Shown here: positions 1 to 7,854 of the stretch, piece after piece
Numbering within the stretch: the first letter of the stretch is position 1
Layout: each line of letters starts with the position of its first letter
Origin: Oceanibaculum indicum P24
GTDB lineage: Bacteria; Pseudomonadota; Alphaproteobacteria; Oceanibaculales; Oceanibaculaceae
DNA length: 64,000 nucleotides
Assembly: GCF_000299935.1 (NCBI RefSeq)
Contig: NZ_AMRL01000003.1
Location: 124,001-188,000 of the forward strand
Direction of reading: 5' to 3'
Made by a program: the position numbers and the translations under genes
The notes under the pieces: generated by a model
Database searches by the model: none
Seen by the model: the letters and a program-made list of their open reading frames with translations, nothing else
What the model was told of the DNA's origin: nothing

Positions 1-203
1 CCCATCGCCATCCAGGCCGAGGGCACATGCACATACATAATGCGCACCGTCTCGCCCTGCTGGTAGTCCGGCGGCGAGTCGAGCAGGCCGAGATAGAGGC
101 CTGTCCCCATCAGCAGGATCGTCGCCAGCGCCAGCCAGGGCAGGATGAGCGCACTGAGCCGCGAGAAGCGGGCCGGATTCGCCAGATAATGCAGTTTCGA
201 CAT
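1..203 (-). CDS. ccmC: Haem exporter protein CcmC (partial, cut by window edge)
   Basis: The first 67 residues are visible, starting at the ATG at 201-203 on the minus strand. They read as a short cytoplasmic start, a hydrophobic helix around residues 20-40, then the motif YVHVPSAWM, which is characteristic of the CcmC/CcsA tryptophan-rich haem-handling family. CcmC is an inner-membrane protein that attaches haem to CcmE during cytochrome c maturation. It begins 2 bases after the ccmB stop, so it belongs to the ccmA-ccmB-ccmC operon. The rest of the gene, including the WWD domain, lies outside the window. Confidence 0.9.
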   Translation of the reverse strand, partial: MSKLHYLANPARFSRLSALILPWLALATILLMGTGLYLGLLDSPPDYQQGETVRIMYVHVPSAWMAM

Positions 204-205
204 CT

Positions 206-886
206 CTATTCCACCGCATGACGCAGGGCGGCCGACGCCGCCCAGGGACAGAGCGGCAGCGCCGCCAGAAACAGCGCCGCCAGCAACATCAGATGGGGCG
301 CGGTGGGATAGCCGCCAACCGCCGCATCGACCGCGGCCACCCCGAAGATCAGCACCGGCACCGTCAGCGGCAGCACCAGCAGCGATACCAGCACGCCCGA
401 CCGCCTGGCACCCAGCGACACCGCCGCCCCCACCGCGCCCAGCAGGCTGAGCGTCGGCGTGCCCAGCGCCATCGCCGCGACCAGCGCCGCGAACCCGTCC
501 AGCGGCAGGTTCAGCAGGATCGCCAGCACCGGCGCCGCCAGCAGCAGCGGCAGGCCGGTGGTCAGCCAGTGCGCCAGGCATTTGGCCAGCACCAGGAAGC
601 CCAGCGGCAGCGGCGACAGCACCAGCAGTTCCAGCGAGCCATCCTCGTAATCTGCCTGGAACAGTCGGTCGAGCGACAGCATGGCGGCCAGCAGCGCCAT
701 CACCCAGATCACGCCGCCGGCGATCCGGGCAAGGACATTGGCATCAGGCCCCACGGCAAAGGGAAACAGCACCGCGCCCAGCACGAAGAAACCGACCACC
801 AGCAGCACGTCGGAGCCCTGCCGTCCGGCCAGCCGAAGGTCGCGCCCCAGTACCGCGCCGAAACCGCCCAGCCCCAGCACGCTCAT
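206..886 (-). CDS. ccmB: Haem exporter permease CcmB
   Basis: This 226-residue, very hydrophobic protein has about six membrane segments, the usual size and layout of CcmB. The motif YEDGSLELL near residues 80-87, followed by LSPLPLGFLVLAKCLAHW, matches the family's conserved loop. CcmB works in the inner membrane with the ATPase CcmA and with CcmC to release holo-CcmE in system I cytochrome c maturation. The start codon overlaps the 3' end of ccmA by 4 bases and ccmC follows after 2 bases, so the three are translationally coupled. Confidence 0.93.
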   Translation of the reverse strand: MSVLGLGGFGAVLGRDLRLAGRQGSDVLLVVGFFVLGAVLFPFAVGPDANVLARIAGGVIWVMALLAAMLSLDRLFQADYEDGSLELLVLSPLPLGFLVLAKCLAHWLTTGLPLLLAAPVLAILLNLPLDGFAALVAAMALGTPTLSLLGAVGAAVSLGARRSGVLVSLLVLPLTVPVLIFGVAAVDAAVGGYPTAPHLMLLAALFLAALPLCPWAASAALRHAVE

Positions 887-1536
887 GCCGCCTCGCTATT
901 TGTGGCGGAACGGGACGGTGCGAAACGATCCATCGCCAGCACATCGGCACCGGGCAAATCGATCTCCGCATGGGTGGACAGCACCACCATGCCGCCCTCG
1001 GCACGATGTTCGGCGATGATCTTCTCCAACTCCGCGATGGTGGCCACATCCAGCGCCACCGTCGGCTCGTCCAGCAGCCACAGGCCGGTTTCCGCTGCCA
1101 GCAGGCGCGACAGGGCCAGCCGGCGCTTCTGCCCGGCCGATAGCCAGCGCCCCGGCGCGCCGGCCAGATGCGCAATGCCGAACCGGCGCAGCGCGGCCTG
1201 CACCCGCTCCGCATTGTCCTCGTCATGCAGGCCGGCCCAGAAGCCTAGGTTCTCCAGAACGGTCAGTGTCGGCTTCACCGCGTCCAGATGGCCGACATAG
1301 CAAAGGTCGGCGCGGTGCGCATCCGGCTCCGCCGCCACCGGCGCCCCGGCGCGGATGAGCGTTCCGGCTGCCGCCGGCAGCAACCCGGCCATGATCCGCA
1401 GCAGGCTGGATTTGCCGCTGCCATTCGGGCCGCGCAGCAGCAATGCCCCGCCCGCCGGCAGCGCAAAATCGACGCCGGTAAAGACAAGCCGGTCGCCCCG
1501 CTGGCAGGCAAGGCCGTTGCCGCTGAAATCGTCCAT
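883..1536 (-). CDS. ccmA: Cytochrome c biogenesis ATP-binding protein CcmA
   Basis: This 217-residue ABC ATPase has a Walker A motif GPNGSGKS at residues 36-43, a signature LSAGQ at 132-136 and a Walker B LWLLDEP at 152-158. The LSAGQKRRLALSRLL signature stretch and the downstream ccmB and ccmC identify it as CcmA rather than a general transporter ATPase. It powers the CcmABCD complex that releases haem-loaded CcmE. It is the first gene of the visible ccm operon. The nearest upstream gene, the cytochrome c peroxidase, is on the same strand about 110 bases away, so the two could be co-expressed. Confidence 0.93.
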   Translation of the reverse strand: MDDFSGNGLACQRGDRLVFTGVDFALPAGGALLLRGPNGSGKSSLLRIMAGLLPAAAGTLIRAGAPVAAEPDAHRADLCYVGHLDAVKPTLTVLENLGFWAGLHDEDNAERVQAALRRFGIAHLAGAPGRWLSAGQKRRLALSRLLAAETGLWLLDEPTVALDVATIAELEKIIAEHRAEGGMVVLSTHAEIDLPGADVLAMDRFAPSRSATNSEAA

Positions 1537-1601
1537 GCCTCTTTCTTAGTCGTTGATCAGGTTCCGGTCCAGCGGACACGGGGCCGCAACTCAGAAGAGT
1601 C

Positions 1602-1635
1602 GCGACCCCGGTCGCTTACGGTCCCGAAGGACCGT
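1602..1635 (-). terminator. Two tandem stem-loops after the peroxidase gene
   Basis: Just past the peroxidase stop, the minus strand carries ACGGTCC-TTCG-GGACCGT (1618-1635), a 7-bp stem with a stable TTCG tetraloop, then GCGACC-GG-GGTCGC (1602-1615). No run of T follows either one, so classical intrinsic termination is doubtful. They may protect the transcript's 3' end or only weaken read-through into ccmA. Confidence 0.4.
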
Positions 1636-1645
1636 CCCCCCTCAC

Positions 1646-2701
1646 CTACTTCTTGATGACCTCAGAGGTGGGCCGCGGCGTCTTGGCGGTCTCCGGCGGC
1701 AGCACCGGATAGGTGACCGGCGGCACGGTGCCCGTCAGCGATTCCAGGAAGGCCGTGATCAGCCGGACCTCCTCCTTGTTCAGCTCCTCGCCCAGCTGGG
1801 AGGTGCCCATGATGGCCACCGCCACCTGCAGGTCCCACACCATGCCGGAGTGGAAATAGGGCGCGGTCACCGCAATGTTGCGCAACGGCGAGGCGCGATA
1901 GACATATTCGTCATCCGCCGTCTTGGTGACCTCATAGCGGCCCTTGTCGTCCGGCGGCAGGATTTCAGCACCCGGCTTTTCGATGACGCCGAACGGATAA
2001 TAGCCATGGCCGCCGACATTCACGCCGCTGTGGCAGGCCGAGCAGCCCTTGTCCATGAACAGGGCCAGCCCCTTCTTCTGCGCCGCCGTCAGTGCCTCGT
2101 CATCGCCGTTCAGGAAAGCATCAAAGGGCGCCGGTGTAATGAGGGTTGCCTCGAACGCCTCGATGGCCTTGGCCAGATTGTCGAAGGTGACCGGGTCCTT
2201 TTCGCCCGGGAAGGCCTTTTTGAACCAGTCAACATATTGCGGCATGCTCTTGATGGTCGCCATCACCACCGGCGGGGTGTTCGCCATTTCGACGCCGGCC
2301 TGAATCGGGCCCTTCGCCTGTTCCTTCAGGTCCGCCGCGCGGCCATCCCAGAACTGCGCCTCGTTCAGCACAGAGTTGAACACGGTCGGCGAGTTGCGCG
2401 GGCCGCGCTGCCAGCCATGACCGATCGAGGTCGGCAGATTGTCATCGCCGCCCGTCGCCAGATTGTGGCAGGAATTGCAGCTGAACACGCCTGAGGCGGA
2501 CAGCCTGGGGTCGAAGAACAGTGCCTTGCCGAGGTCGATCTTCTCCGGCGTGATGCGGTTGTTCTTCACGGCCGGGATGGTCGATGGCAGGGGCTTGAAG
2601 ACTTCCAGCGCCGCATCGCGCAGCGGGTCGGCCAGGGTGGGTGACCCGGCAGCCGACATAGCGAAAGCGGAAGCTAGCAGAACGCCCAGAATCTTCTTCA
2701 T
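1646..2701 (-). CDS. ccpA: Di-haem cytochrome c peroxidase
   Basis: This 351-residue protein has a Sec signal peptide (residues 1-24, cleaved around LADP) and two haem c motifs, CNSCH at 75-79 and CSACH at 220-224, the pattern of the bacterial di-haem peroxidase/MauG family. It would reduce hydrogen peroxide to water in the periplasm using electrons from cytochrome c. The motif WDGRAADLKEQAKGPI and the late YFHSG (in PYFHSGMVWDL) match cytochrome c peroxidase. A ribosome site AGGAG lies 8 bases before the ATG. An FNR-type box upstream suggests low-oxygen induction. The neighbouring ccm genes supply the haem attachment it needs. MauG-like activity is the main alternative, less likely without mau genes nearby. 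Confidence 0.92.
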   Translation of the reverse strand: MKKILGVLLASAFAMSAAGSPTLADPLRDAALEVFKPLPSTIPAVKNNRITPEKIDLGKALFFDPRLSASGVFSCNSCHNLATGGDDNLPTSIGHGWQRGPRNSPTVFNSVLNEAQFWDGRAADLKEQAKGPIQAGVEMANTPPVVMATIKSMPQYVDWFKKAFPGEKDPVTFDNLAKAIEAFEATLITPAPFDAFLNGDDEALTAAQKKGLALFMDKGCSACHSGVNVGGHGYYPFGVIEKPGAEILPPDDKGRYEVTKTADDEYVYRASPLRNIAVTAPYFHSGMVWDLQVAVAIMGTSQLGEELNKEEVRLITAFLESLTGTVPPVTYPVLPPETAKTPRPTSEVIKK

Positions 2702-2737
2702 GGCTGGCTCCTTTGCTCCATGTCCGGTAGCAGGAAG

Positions 2738-2778
2738 AGCCTATGCCGATTAAGCGCCGCAGCATTGATTTAGATCAA
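2738..2778 (-). promoter_or_regulatory. FNR/Anr-type promoter of the cytochrome c peroxidase gene
   Basis: TTGATTTAGATCAA at 2765-2778 is a perfect FNR/Anr-type palindrome (TTGAT-N4-ATCAA). On the minus strand a weak -10 hexamer TAGGCT lies at 2738-2743, beginning 29 bases after the box centre. That puts the box at about -41.5 from a start near 2730, the class II activator position. The peroxidase ATG is at 2701. The box and the spacing are seen directly; the regulator itself is inferred. Confidence 0.8.
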
Positions 2779-2825
2779 ATCTAAAGAGCCTAATAATCAA
2801 TCAATAACATATGGTTATAAAATAT

Positions 2826-3179
2826 TCACGAATTGTTCAATTTATATCGAATGTGCAGCGCAAACCATCCCAGCAGAGGCGGGAACAGCGCCACCAGAAA
2901 CCCGCTGATGGCGTGGCCGTTGCGGCTGCGCAGATATTGCAGGTTGAACAGCGCGATACAGCGTTCCACCCGCTCGTAATTCCCGGCATAGCGCGCCCGG
3001 CAGTCCCGTTGTCCGGCATAATAGGCCGCATCATAGACCTGTGTTGTCGGCGGCCATGTATAGAGCCAGACGATGGCGACGCCGACGATCCAGACAGCGC
3101 TGCCCAGCGCCAGCAGCCGGTAGGCGCGGCGCTGCCGCCGTACCTGTTCCTGCTTCCTGCTGTTCGCTGCCGCTGTCAT
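2826..3179 (-). CDS. Small two-helix membrane protein of unknown function
   Basis: This 117-residue protein is not recognised. It has a basic, glutamine- and arginine-rich start (about residues 8-20), a membrane helix at about 22-42, a soluble loop with two cysteines (residues 59 and 69), and a second helix at about 90-107. The loop is rich in Tyr and Arg. It begins 15 bases after the acyl-CoA ligase gene on the same strand, so it is probably the last gene of that operon, although nothing in its sequence ties it to transport. The region downstream is AT-rich and holds the peroxidase promoter. Confidence 0.65.
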   Translation of the reverse strand: MTAAANSRKQEQVRRQRRAYRLLALGSAVWIVGVAIVWLYTWPPTTQVYDAAYYAGQRDCRARYAGNYERVERCIALFNLQYLRSRNGHAISGFLVALFPPLLGWFALHIRYKLNNS

Positions 3180-3194
3180 GGCGGCAGCATAGCA

Positions 3195-4448
3195 TCACTC
3201 GTAGCTGCGGGTGTCCTCGATCACCTTGCCGTCATTCGGCAGGCTGCCGGGGGCGACCAGCTCGACCGTGCCCTTCAGCTTGGTGGTGGCCTGCAGGCTC
3301 TCGGCGATGCGGGCGGCCAGCGCCGCGTCCTGAGTCGTGGATTCACAGCGCAGAACCATCTCGTCGCGGCCGGCGCTGCCGCCGACCACAAGGCGGAAGC
3401 GGGCGATCTCGGGATGGCGTTTCGCGGCCTCGGCCACCTGGCCGGGATGCACGAACATGCCCTTCACCTTGGTGGTCTGGTCGGCGCGGCCCATCCAGCC
3501 CTTGATGCGGCGGTTGGTCCGCCCGCAGGGGCTGAGCCCCGGCAGGATGGCGGACATGTCGCCGGTGCCGAAGCGGATCAGCGGATAGTCCGGCGTCAGG
3601 GTGGTAACGACAACCTCCCCTACCTCGCCATCGGGCACCGGGTCGCCGGTGCCGGGGCGCACGATCTCCACGATCACGCCTTCATCCAGGATCATCCCCT
3701 CCTGCGCCGAGGATTCATAGGCGATCAGCCCCAGATCGGCGGTCGCATAGCATTGCAGCACCTGGCAACCATGGCCCGACAGCTCAGCGCGCAGCGAGGG
3801 TGGAAGCGCCTCGCCCGAGACCAGCGCCTTTTTCAGGCAGGAAATATCGGCCCCGGTTTCCGCTGCCTTCTCGAACAGGATCTTCAGGAAGGACGGCGTG
3901 CCGGCATAGCCGGACGGGCGGATATCTTCTATCGCGCGCAGCTGCAACTCGGTCTGGCCGGTGCCCGCCGGCACCACGGCACAGCCCAGCGCGTGGGCCG
4001 CCGTCTCCAGCATCGATCCGGCCGGCGTCAGATGGTAGGAGAAGCTGTTGTGCAGGATATCGCAGGGCCGGAACCCGGCGGCATAGAGCGCGCGGGCGAA
4101 GCGCCAATAGTCCCGCCCCTGCCCTTCCGGATCATAGATCGGCCCCGGCGACATGAAGATGCGCGCCAGCGCGCTGGGCCGCTTGGCGTTCAGCCCGCCG
4201 AAGGGCGGGGCCTCCCGCTGCAGGGCGATCAGATCGCCCTTGCGGGTGACCGGCAGCGCCGCCAGCGCCTCCCGGCTGGTCACCCCTGCCGGATCGACCC
4301 TGGCCAGCAGCTTGCCGAAATAATCGGTATGGCTCTTCGCATGCGCGACAATCGCCGGCAGTCGGTCCAGCAGCTGCGCCTCGCGCAGGGCCGGATCGCG
4401 GGTCTCCAGAATATCGAAATACGCCACTATCTCGCCTTTCCCAGCCAT
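3195..4448 (-). CDS. Phenylacetate-CoA-ligase-like AMP-forming ligase
   Basis: This 417-residue protein has the PaaK-type adenylate-forming fold: YAGTPSFL near residue 185, a nucleotide-binding stretch YATADLGLIAYE, then RFGTGDMS and GRADQTTKVKGMFV, and a closing lysine in NDGKVIEDTRS. It should join an aryl or acyl acid to CoA through an acyl-AMP. The usual Ser/Thr/Gly-rich phosphate loop is replaced by SPGPIYDPEG (about 100-109), as I recall for the PaaK-like branch found beside liv-type transporters. It starts one base after the livF stop. The substrate is unknown, and phenylacetate specifically is not supported because no paa catabolic genes are present. Confidence 0.82.
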   Translation of the reverse strand: MAGKGEIVAYFDILETRDPALREAQLLDRLPAIVAHAKSHTDYFGKLLARVDPAGVTSREALAALPVTRKGDLIALQREAPPFGGLNAKRPSALARIFMSPGPIYDPEGQGRDYWRFARALYAAGFRPCDILHNSFSYHLTPAGSMLETAAHALGCAVVPAGTGQTELQLRAIEDIRPSGYAGTPSFLKILFEKAAETGADISCLKKALVSGEALPPSLRAELSGHGCQVLQCYATADLGLIAYESSAQEGMILDEGVIVEIVRPGTGDPVPDGEVGEVVVTTLTPDYPLIRFGTGDMSAILPGLSPCGRTNRRIKGWMGRADQTTKVKGMFVHPGQVAEAAKRHPEIARFRLVVGGSAGRDEMVLRCESTTQDAALAARIAESLQATTKLKGTVELVAPGSLPNDGKVIEDTRSYE

Positions 4449-4449
4449 T

Positions 4450-5298
4450 CTAGCCGAGCCAGCGCTTGCGCCGGCGATACTGCTTCACGTCGCGGAAGCT
4501 CTTGCGGCCGGCACCCGACAGGCCGAGGTAGAATTCCTTCACATCCTCATTGTTGCGCAGGGCATCGGCAGCGCCATCCAGCACGATCCGGCCATTTTCC
4601 AGGATGTAGCCAAAATGGGCGTAGCGCAGCGCCACATTGGTATTCTGCTCGGCCAGCAGGAAGGACACGCCCTCCTTCTCGTTCAGCTGCTTCACGATCT
4701 CGAAAATCTGCTCGACCAGCTGCGGCGCAAGGCCCATGGACGGCTCATCGAGCAGGATGATCTTCGGCCGGCTCATCAGCGCGCGGCCGATGGCGCACAT
4801 CTGCTGCTCGCCGCCCGACGTATAGCCGGCCAGGCTGGTCCGCCGTTCCTTCAGGCGCGGGAAATAATGATAGACCAGCTCCAGATCGTCGGCGATGGCC
4901 TGCCTGCCTTCCTTGCGGGTATAGGCGCCGGTCAGCAGATTCTCCTCGACCGTCAGATGCTCGAAACAGTGGCGGCCTTCCATCACCTGGATAACGCCCA
5001 TGCGCACCAGCGCGTCCGGTGTCAGCCCGTCGATGCGTGTGCCGTCGAAATGGACGGAACCCTTGGTGACCTCGCCGCGCTCCGCGCGCAGCAGGTTGGA
5101 AATCGATTTCAGCGTGGTGCTCTTGCCCGCCCCGTTGGCGCCCAACAGCGCGACGATGCCGCCCTGCGGCACTTCGAGGGAGACACCCTTCAGCACCAGG
5201 ATCACATGGTCATAGATGACCTCGATATTGTTCACCGAGAGCAGCGCCCCGGCCGGTTCTGTGGCGGCGTCCAGTCTTTCTGCGGTTGCGCTGGTCAT
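4450..5298 (-). CDS. livF: Branched-chain amino acid-type ABC transporter ATPase LivF
   Basis: This ABC ATPase of about 282 residues has Walker A GANGAGKST at residues 53-61, a signature TSGGEQQMCAIGRAL and Walker B IILLDEPSMGLAP, the typical LivF pattern. I chose the ATG at 5296-5298 because GGAAG lies 5 bases before it. An in-frame start at 5313 is possible, but the longer frame back to 5358 would run through an intrinsic terminator. The protein is longer than standard LivF at both ends, with a basic tail GRKSFRDVKQYRRRKRW. It pairs with LivG to power uptake. The transported compound is probably not a plain amino acid, given the two flanking CoA ligases. Confidence 0.88.
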   Translation of the reverse strand: MTSATAERLDAATEPAGALLSVNNIEVIYDHVILVLKGVSLEVPQGGIVALLGANGAGKSTTLKSISNLLRAERGEVTKGSVHFDGTRIDGLTPDALVRMGVIQVMEGRHCFEHLTVEENLLTGAYTRKEGRQAIADDLELVYHYFPRLKERRTSLAGYTSGGEQQMCAIGRALMSRPKIILLDEPSMGLAPQLVEQIFEIVKQLNEKEGVSFLLAEQNTNVALRYAHFGYILENGRIVLDGAADALRNNEDVKEFYLGLSGAGRKSFRDVKQYRRRKRWLG

Positions 5299-5320
5299 GG
5301 CGTCTTCCGTCATCCTCGGG

Positions 5321-5356
5321 AAAGAAAAGGGGGACCGCCCGCTACGGACGGTCCCC
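5321..5356 (-). terminator. Intrinsic terminator/attenuator between the binding-protein gene and livF
   Basis: Read on the minus strand, GGGGACCGTCC, a 5-base loop and GGGCGGTCCCC form an 11-bp stem with one wobble pair, followed by CTTTTCTTT. It begins 10 bases after the binding-protein stop and ends just before the livF ribosome site. It would end most transcripts after the binding-protein gene and lower livF and ligase expression. Confidence 0.8.
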
Positions 5357-5365
5357 AATAGCCGA

Positions 5366-6682
5366 TTACATCTTGCAGTCGCGCGGGGTGATGTTCTTTT
5401 CCTTCGCGTACTGCATGGCCGACGCCTCGTACATCTTGGTCAGCATCTCGCGGCGCGGGTTGATGAAGTCGGAGACATAGTTCCAGTTCTTGCCGTCCCA
5501 CTGCTGGATGACGACGGCGCCGCCGCCCTCATGATCGTTGCAGGACAGCTTGATCGGCGACATCAGGCCGGTGAGGCCCAGCTTGTCGATCACTTCCTGG
5601 GTCATGTTCAGGTTCTCGAAGCCCCACTGCACCTGCTCGCCGGTCAGCGGCTTGTTGCCGAACTTGCCCTGCGCGGTGCGGATCGCCTCGACCGCGATCG
5701 CCGCATTCACCAGGCCGCGGTTGTAGAGCACCTCGCCGAAGGTGTCCTTGCCGATGCCCATGTTCTTGGCATAGAGCTGCTCGCGGATCTGCGCGTGGAT
5801 CGGCGCGCCGGTGCCGGTGCCGGTGAACTGGGCCGACTTGTAGCCCTTGGCGGCAGCGCCAGCCGGCTTCACGTCAGCCTCGGAGCCCGACCACCAGATG
5901 CCGATGAACTTCTCCATCGGGAAGCCGACGGCAGCCGCTTCCTTGATGGCGGTCGCGTTCATCACGCCCCAGCCCCACATGATGACCCAGTCCGGCCGCA
6001 GCTGGCGGCCGATCTGCAGCCAGGTCGCCTTCTGCTCCAGGCCCGGATGGGCGACCGGGAACAGGTTCAGGCTGTAGCCTTCCTGCTTGCCCAGCGCCTG
6101 CAGCGTGGCAATCGGCTCCTTGCCATAGGCGCTGTCATGATAGACCAGCGCGATCTTCTTGCCCTTCAGGCTGCCCTTCTCCTGCGCCTGGATGTACTGG
6201 ATGATGGCGTCCGCCCCCGCCCAGTAGGTCGCCGGCGCGGTGAAGACATAGGGGAAGACCGAGCCTATGGTGGCGTCCGCACGGCCATAGCCCATGGAGA
6301 AGACCGGGATCTTATCGGCGGTCGCGCGCTCGATCAGCGCGTAGGTGATGCCCGTCGAATAGGGGTTCACCAGCGAGGCACCGGTCGCCCCCTGCTTCTT
6401 CAGGCGCTCATAGCATTCGACGCCGCGGTCGTTGTTGTAGCTGGTCTCGCATTCTTCCCAGCTGATCTTCACGCCGTTCACGCCGCCATCGCGGGCATTG
6501 ATCAGCTCGAAATAATCGACGAAGCCATTGGCCAGCGGGATGCCGCTCGGCGCGTAGGGGCCCGTGCGATAGACCAGCAGCGGGATGAACTGCTCCGCCT
6601 TGGCCACGATCGGCGCCGCCAGCAGCGGGGCCGCAACCACCGCCGCACTGGCGGCGGTCAGAAGCAACTTCCTGATGTTCAT
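5366..6682 (-). CDS. Periplasmic substrate-binding protein of a Liv-type ABC importer
   Basis: This 438-residue protein starts at MNIRKLLLTAAS (ATG 6680-6682, with GGGAG 7 bases upstream) and has a Sec signal peptide cleaved near VAKAEQF. The mature protein has the type I periplasmic binding fold of the LivK/amide family: IPLLVYRTGPYAPSG at the start, GKKIALVYHDSAYGKEP mid-way, and late cysteines that may form disulfides. It would bind the substrate outside the inner membrane and hand it to LivH/LivM. At 438 residues it is longer than LivK (about 370), like binding proteins for aromatic or other organic acids. It lies between livM and livF, with a terminator behind it. Confidence 0.87.
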   Translation of the reverse strand: MNIRKLLLTAASAAVVAAPLLAAPIVAKAEQFIPLLVYRTGPYAPSGIPLANGFVDYFELINARDGGVNGVKISWEECETSYNNDRGVECYERLKKQGATGASLVNPYSTGITYALIERATADKIPVFSMGYGRADATIGSVFPYVFTAPATYWAGADAIIQYIQAQEKGSLKGKKIALVYHDSAYGKEPIATLQALGKQEGYSLNLFPVAHPGLEQKATWLQIGRQLRPDWVIMWGWGVMNATAIKEAAAVGFPMEKFIGIWWSGSEADVKPAGAAAKGYKSAQFTGTGTGAPIHAQIREQLYAKNMGIGKDTFGEVLYNRGLVNAAIAVEAIRTAQGKFGNKPLTGEQVQWGFENLNMTQEVIDKLGLTGLMSPIKLSCNDHEGGGAVVIQQWDGKNWNYVSDFINPRREMLTKMYEASAMQYAKEKNITPRDCKM

Positions 6683-6770
6683 GGTTTCACTCCCTGTTCC
6701 TTGGTTTTCTCCGTGTTGCCGGAACTCTTGCGGTTCCTTGCCCGAAGCTTTTCTGTCGCTTGCCGCCTGG

Positions 6771-7850
6771 TCAGTAGGGGAACGGCCAGAGCCGCATTTT
6801 CTCCTTCGCGATCTGCCAGAGCCGGGCAAGCCCGTGCGGCTCCACGATCAGGAAGAAGATGATGAGCGCCCCGAAGATCATGAATTCGAGATGCGCGATC
6901 ATATCGACCGGGATCTGCCACCCAATCAGCCCCGGCACGTTGTTCAGCAGGATCGGCAGCAGCACGATGAAGGCCGCGCCGAGGAAGGACCCCAGGATGC
7001 TGCCCAGTCCGCCGATGATGATCATGAACAGCACCTGGAAGGAGCGGTTGATGTCGAAGGCCAGCGCCTCCACCGACCCGGTATAGATGAAGGCCCACAT
7101 CGCCCCGGCGATGCCGATGAAGAAGGAGGAGATGGCGAAGGCCGACAGCTTGGCCATCAGCGGCCGGATGCCGATGATCTCGGCGGCGATGTCCATGTCG
7201 CGGATCGCCATCCAGGACCGGCCGATCTTGCAGCGTGTCAGGTTCTTCGCGATCAGCGCCATCACTGCCACGAAGCCCAGCAGGAACAGGTATTTCGCGA
7301 CCGGCGAGGCGGAGGCCCCGGTGACATAGAAATCGCCGAACAGCGCGCGCGGCGGTGCCGAGATGACGCCGGACGGGCTGTAATTGTTGAACCAGCCGAA
7401 CTTGTTGAACATCCAGATCAGGAAGAACTGCGCCGCCAGCGTCGCCACTGCCAGGTAGAACCCCTTGATGCGCAAGGACGGCAGACCGAACAGCACGCCG
7501 ACCGCCGCCGCCACCCCGCCCGAGAGCAGGAAGACGATCAGGATGTTCAGCTCCGGGAAGGCGGTGGACAGCTTGTAGGCGGCAAAGGCGCCACAGGCCA
7601 TGAAGCCGCCGGTCCCCAGGCTGAGCTGCCCGGCATAGCCGGTCAGGATGTTCAGCCCGATGGCCGCCAGCGAGAACACCAGGAACGGCACCAGGATCGA
7701 CAGCAGCCAGTATTCATTGGCCACCACCGGGATGACGAAGAAGGCGACAAACAGCGTCACCAGCATGCCCCAGCGGTCCAGGCGGATCGGGAAGATCGCC
7801 TGGTCGGCGGCATAGGAAGTCTTGAATTGTCCGGCCTCGCGGTAAATCAC
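6771..7850 (-). CDS. livM: Liv-type ABC transporter permease LivM
   Basis: This permease of about 359 residues has eight or nine membrane segments and the motif SLGTGGFMACGAFAAYKL near residue 95, then RIKGFYLAVATLAAQ and IGRSWMAIRDMDIAAEIIG, which is the LivM signature region touching the ATPases. I chose the GTG at 7848-7850, 4 bases after the livH stop and preceded by AGAGGG at a good distance; the frame upstream would overlap livH in another phase. It pairs with LivH to form the channel. Confidence 0.9.
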   Translation of the reverse strand: MIYREAGQFKTSYAADQAIFPIRLDRWGMLVTLFVAFFVIPVVANEYWLLSILVPFLVFSLAAIGLNILTGYAGQLSLGTGGFMACGAFAAYKLSTAFPELNILIVFLLSGGVAAAVGVLFGLPSLRIKGFYLAVATLAAQFFLIWMFNKFGWFNNYSPSGVISAPPRALFGDFYVTGASASPVAKYLFLLGFVAVMALIAKNLTRCKIGRSWMAIRDMDIAAEIIGIRPLMAKLSAFAISSFFIGIAGAMWAFIYTGSVEALAFDINRSFQVLFMIIIGGLGSILGSFLGAAFIVLLPILLNNVPGLIGWQIPVDMIAHLEFMIFGALIIFFLIVEPHGLARLWQIAKEKMRLWPFPY

Positions 7851-7854
7851 GGCG

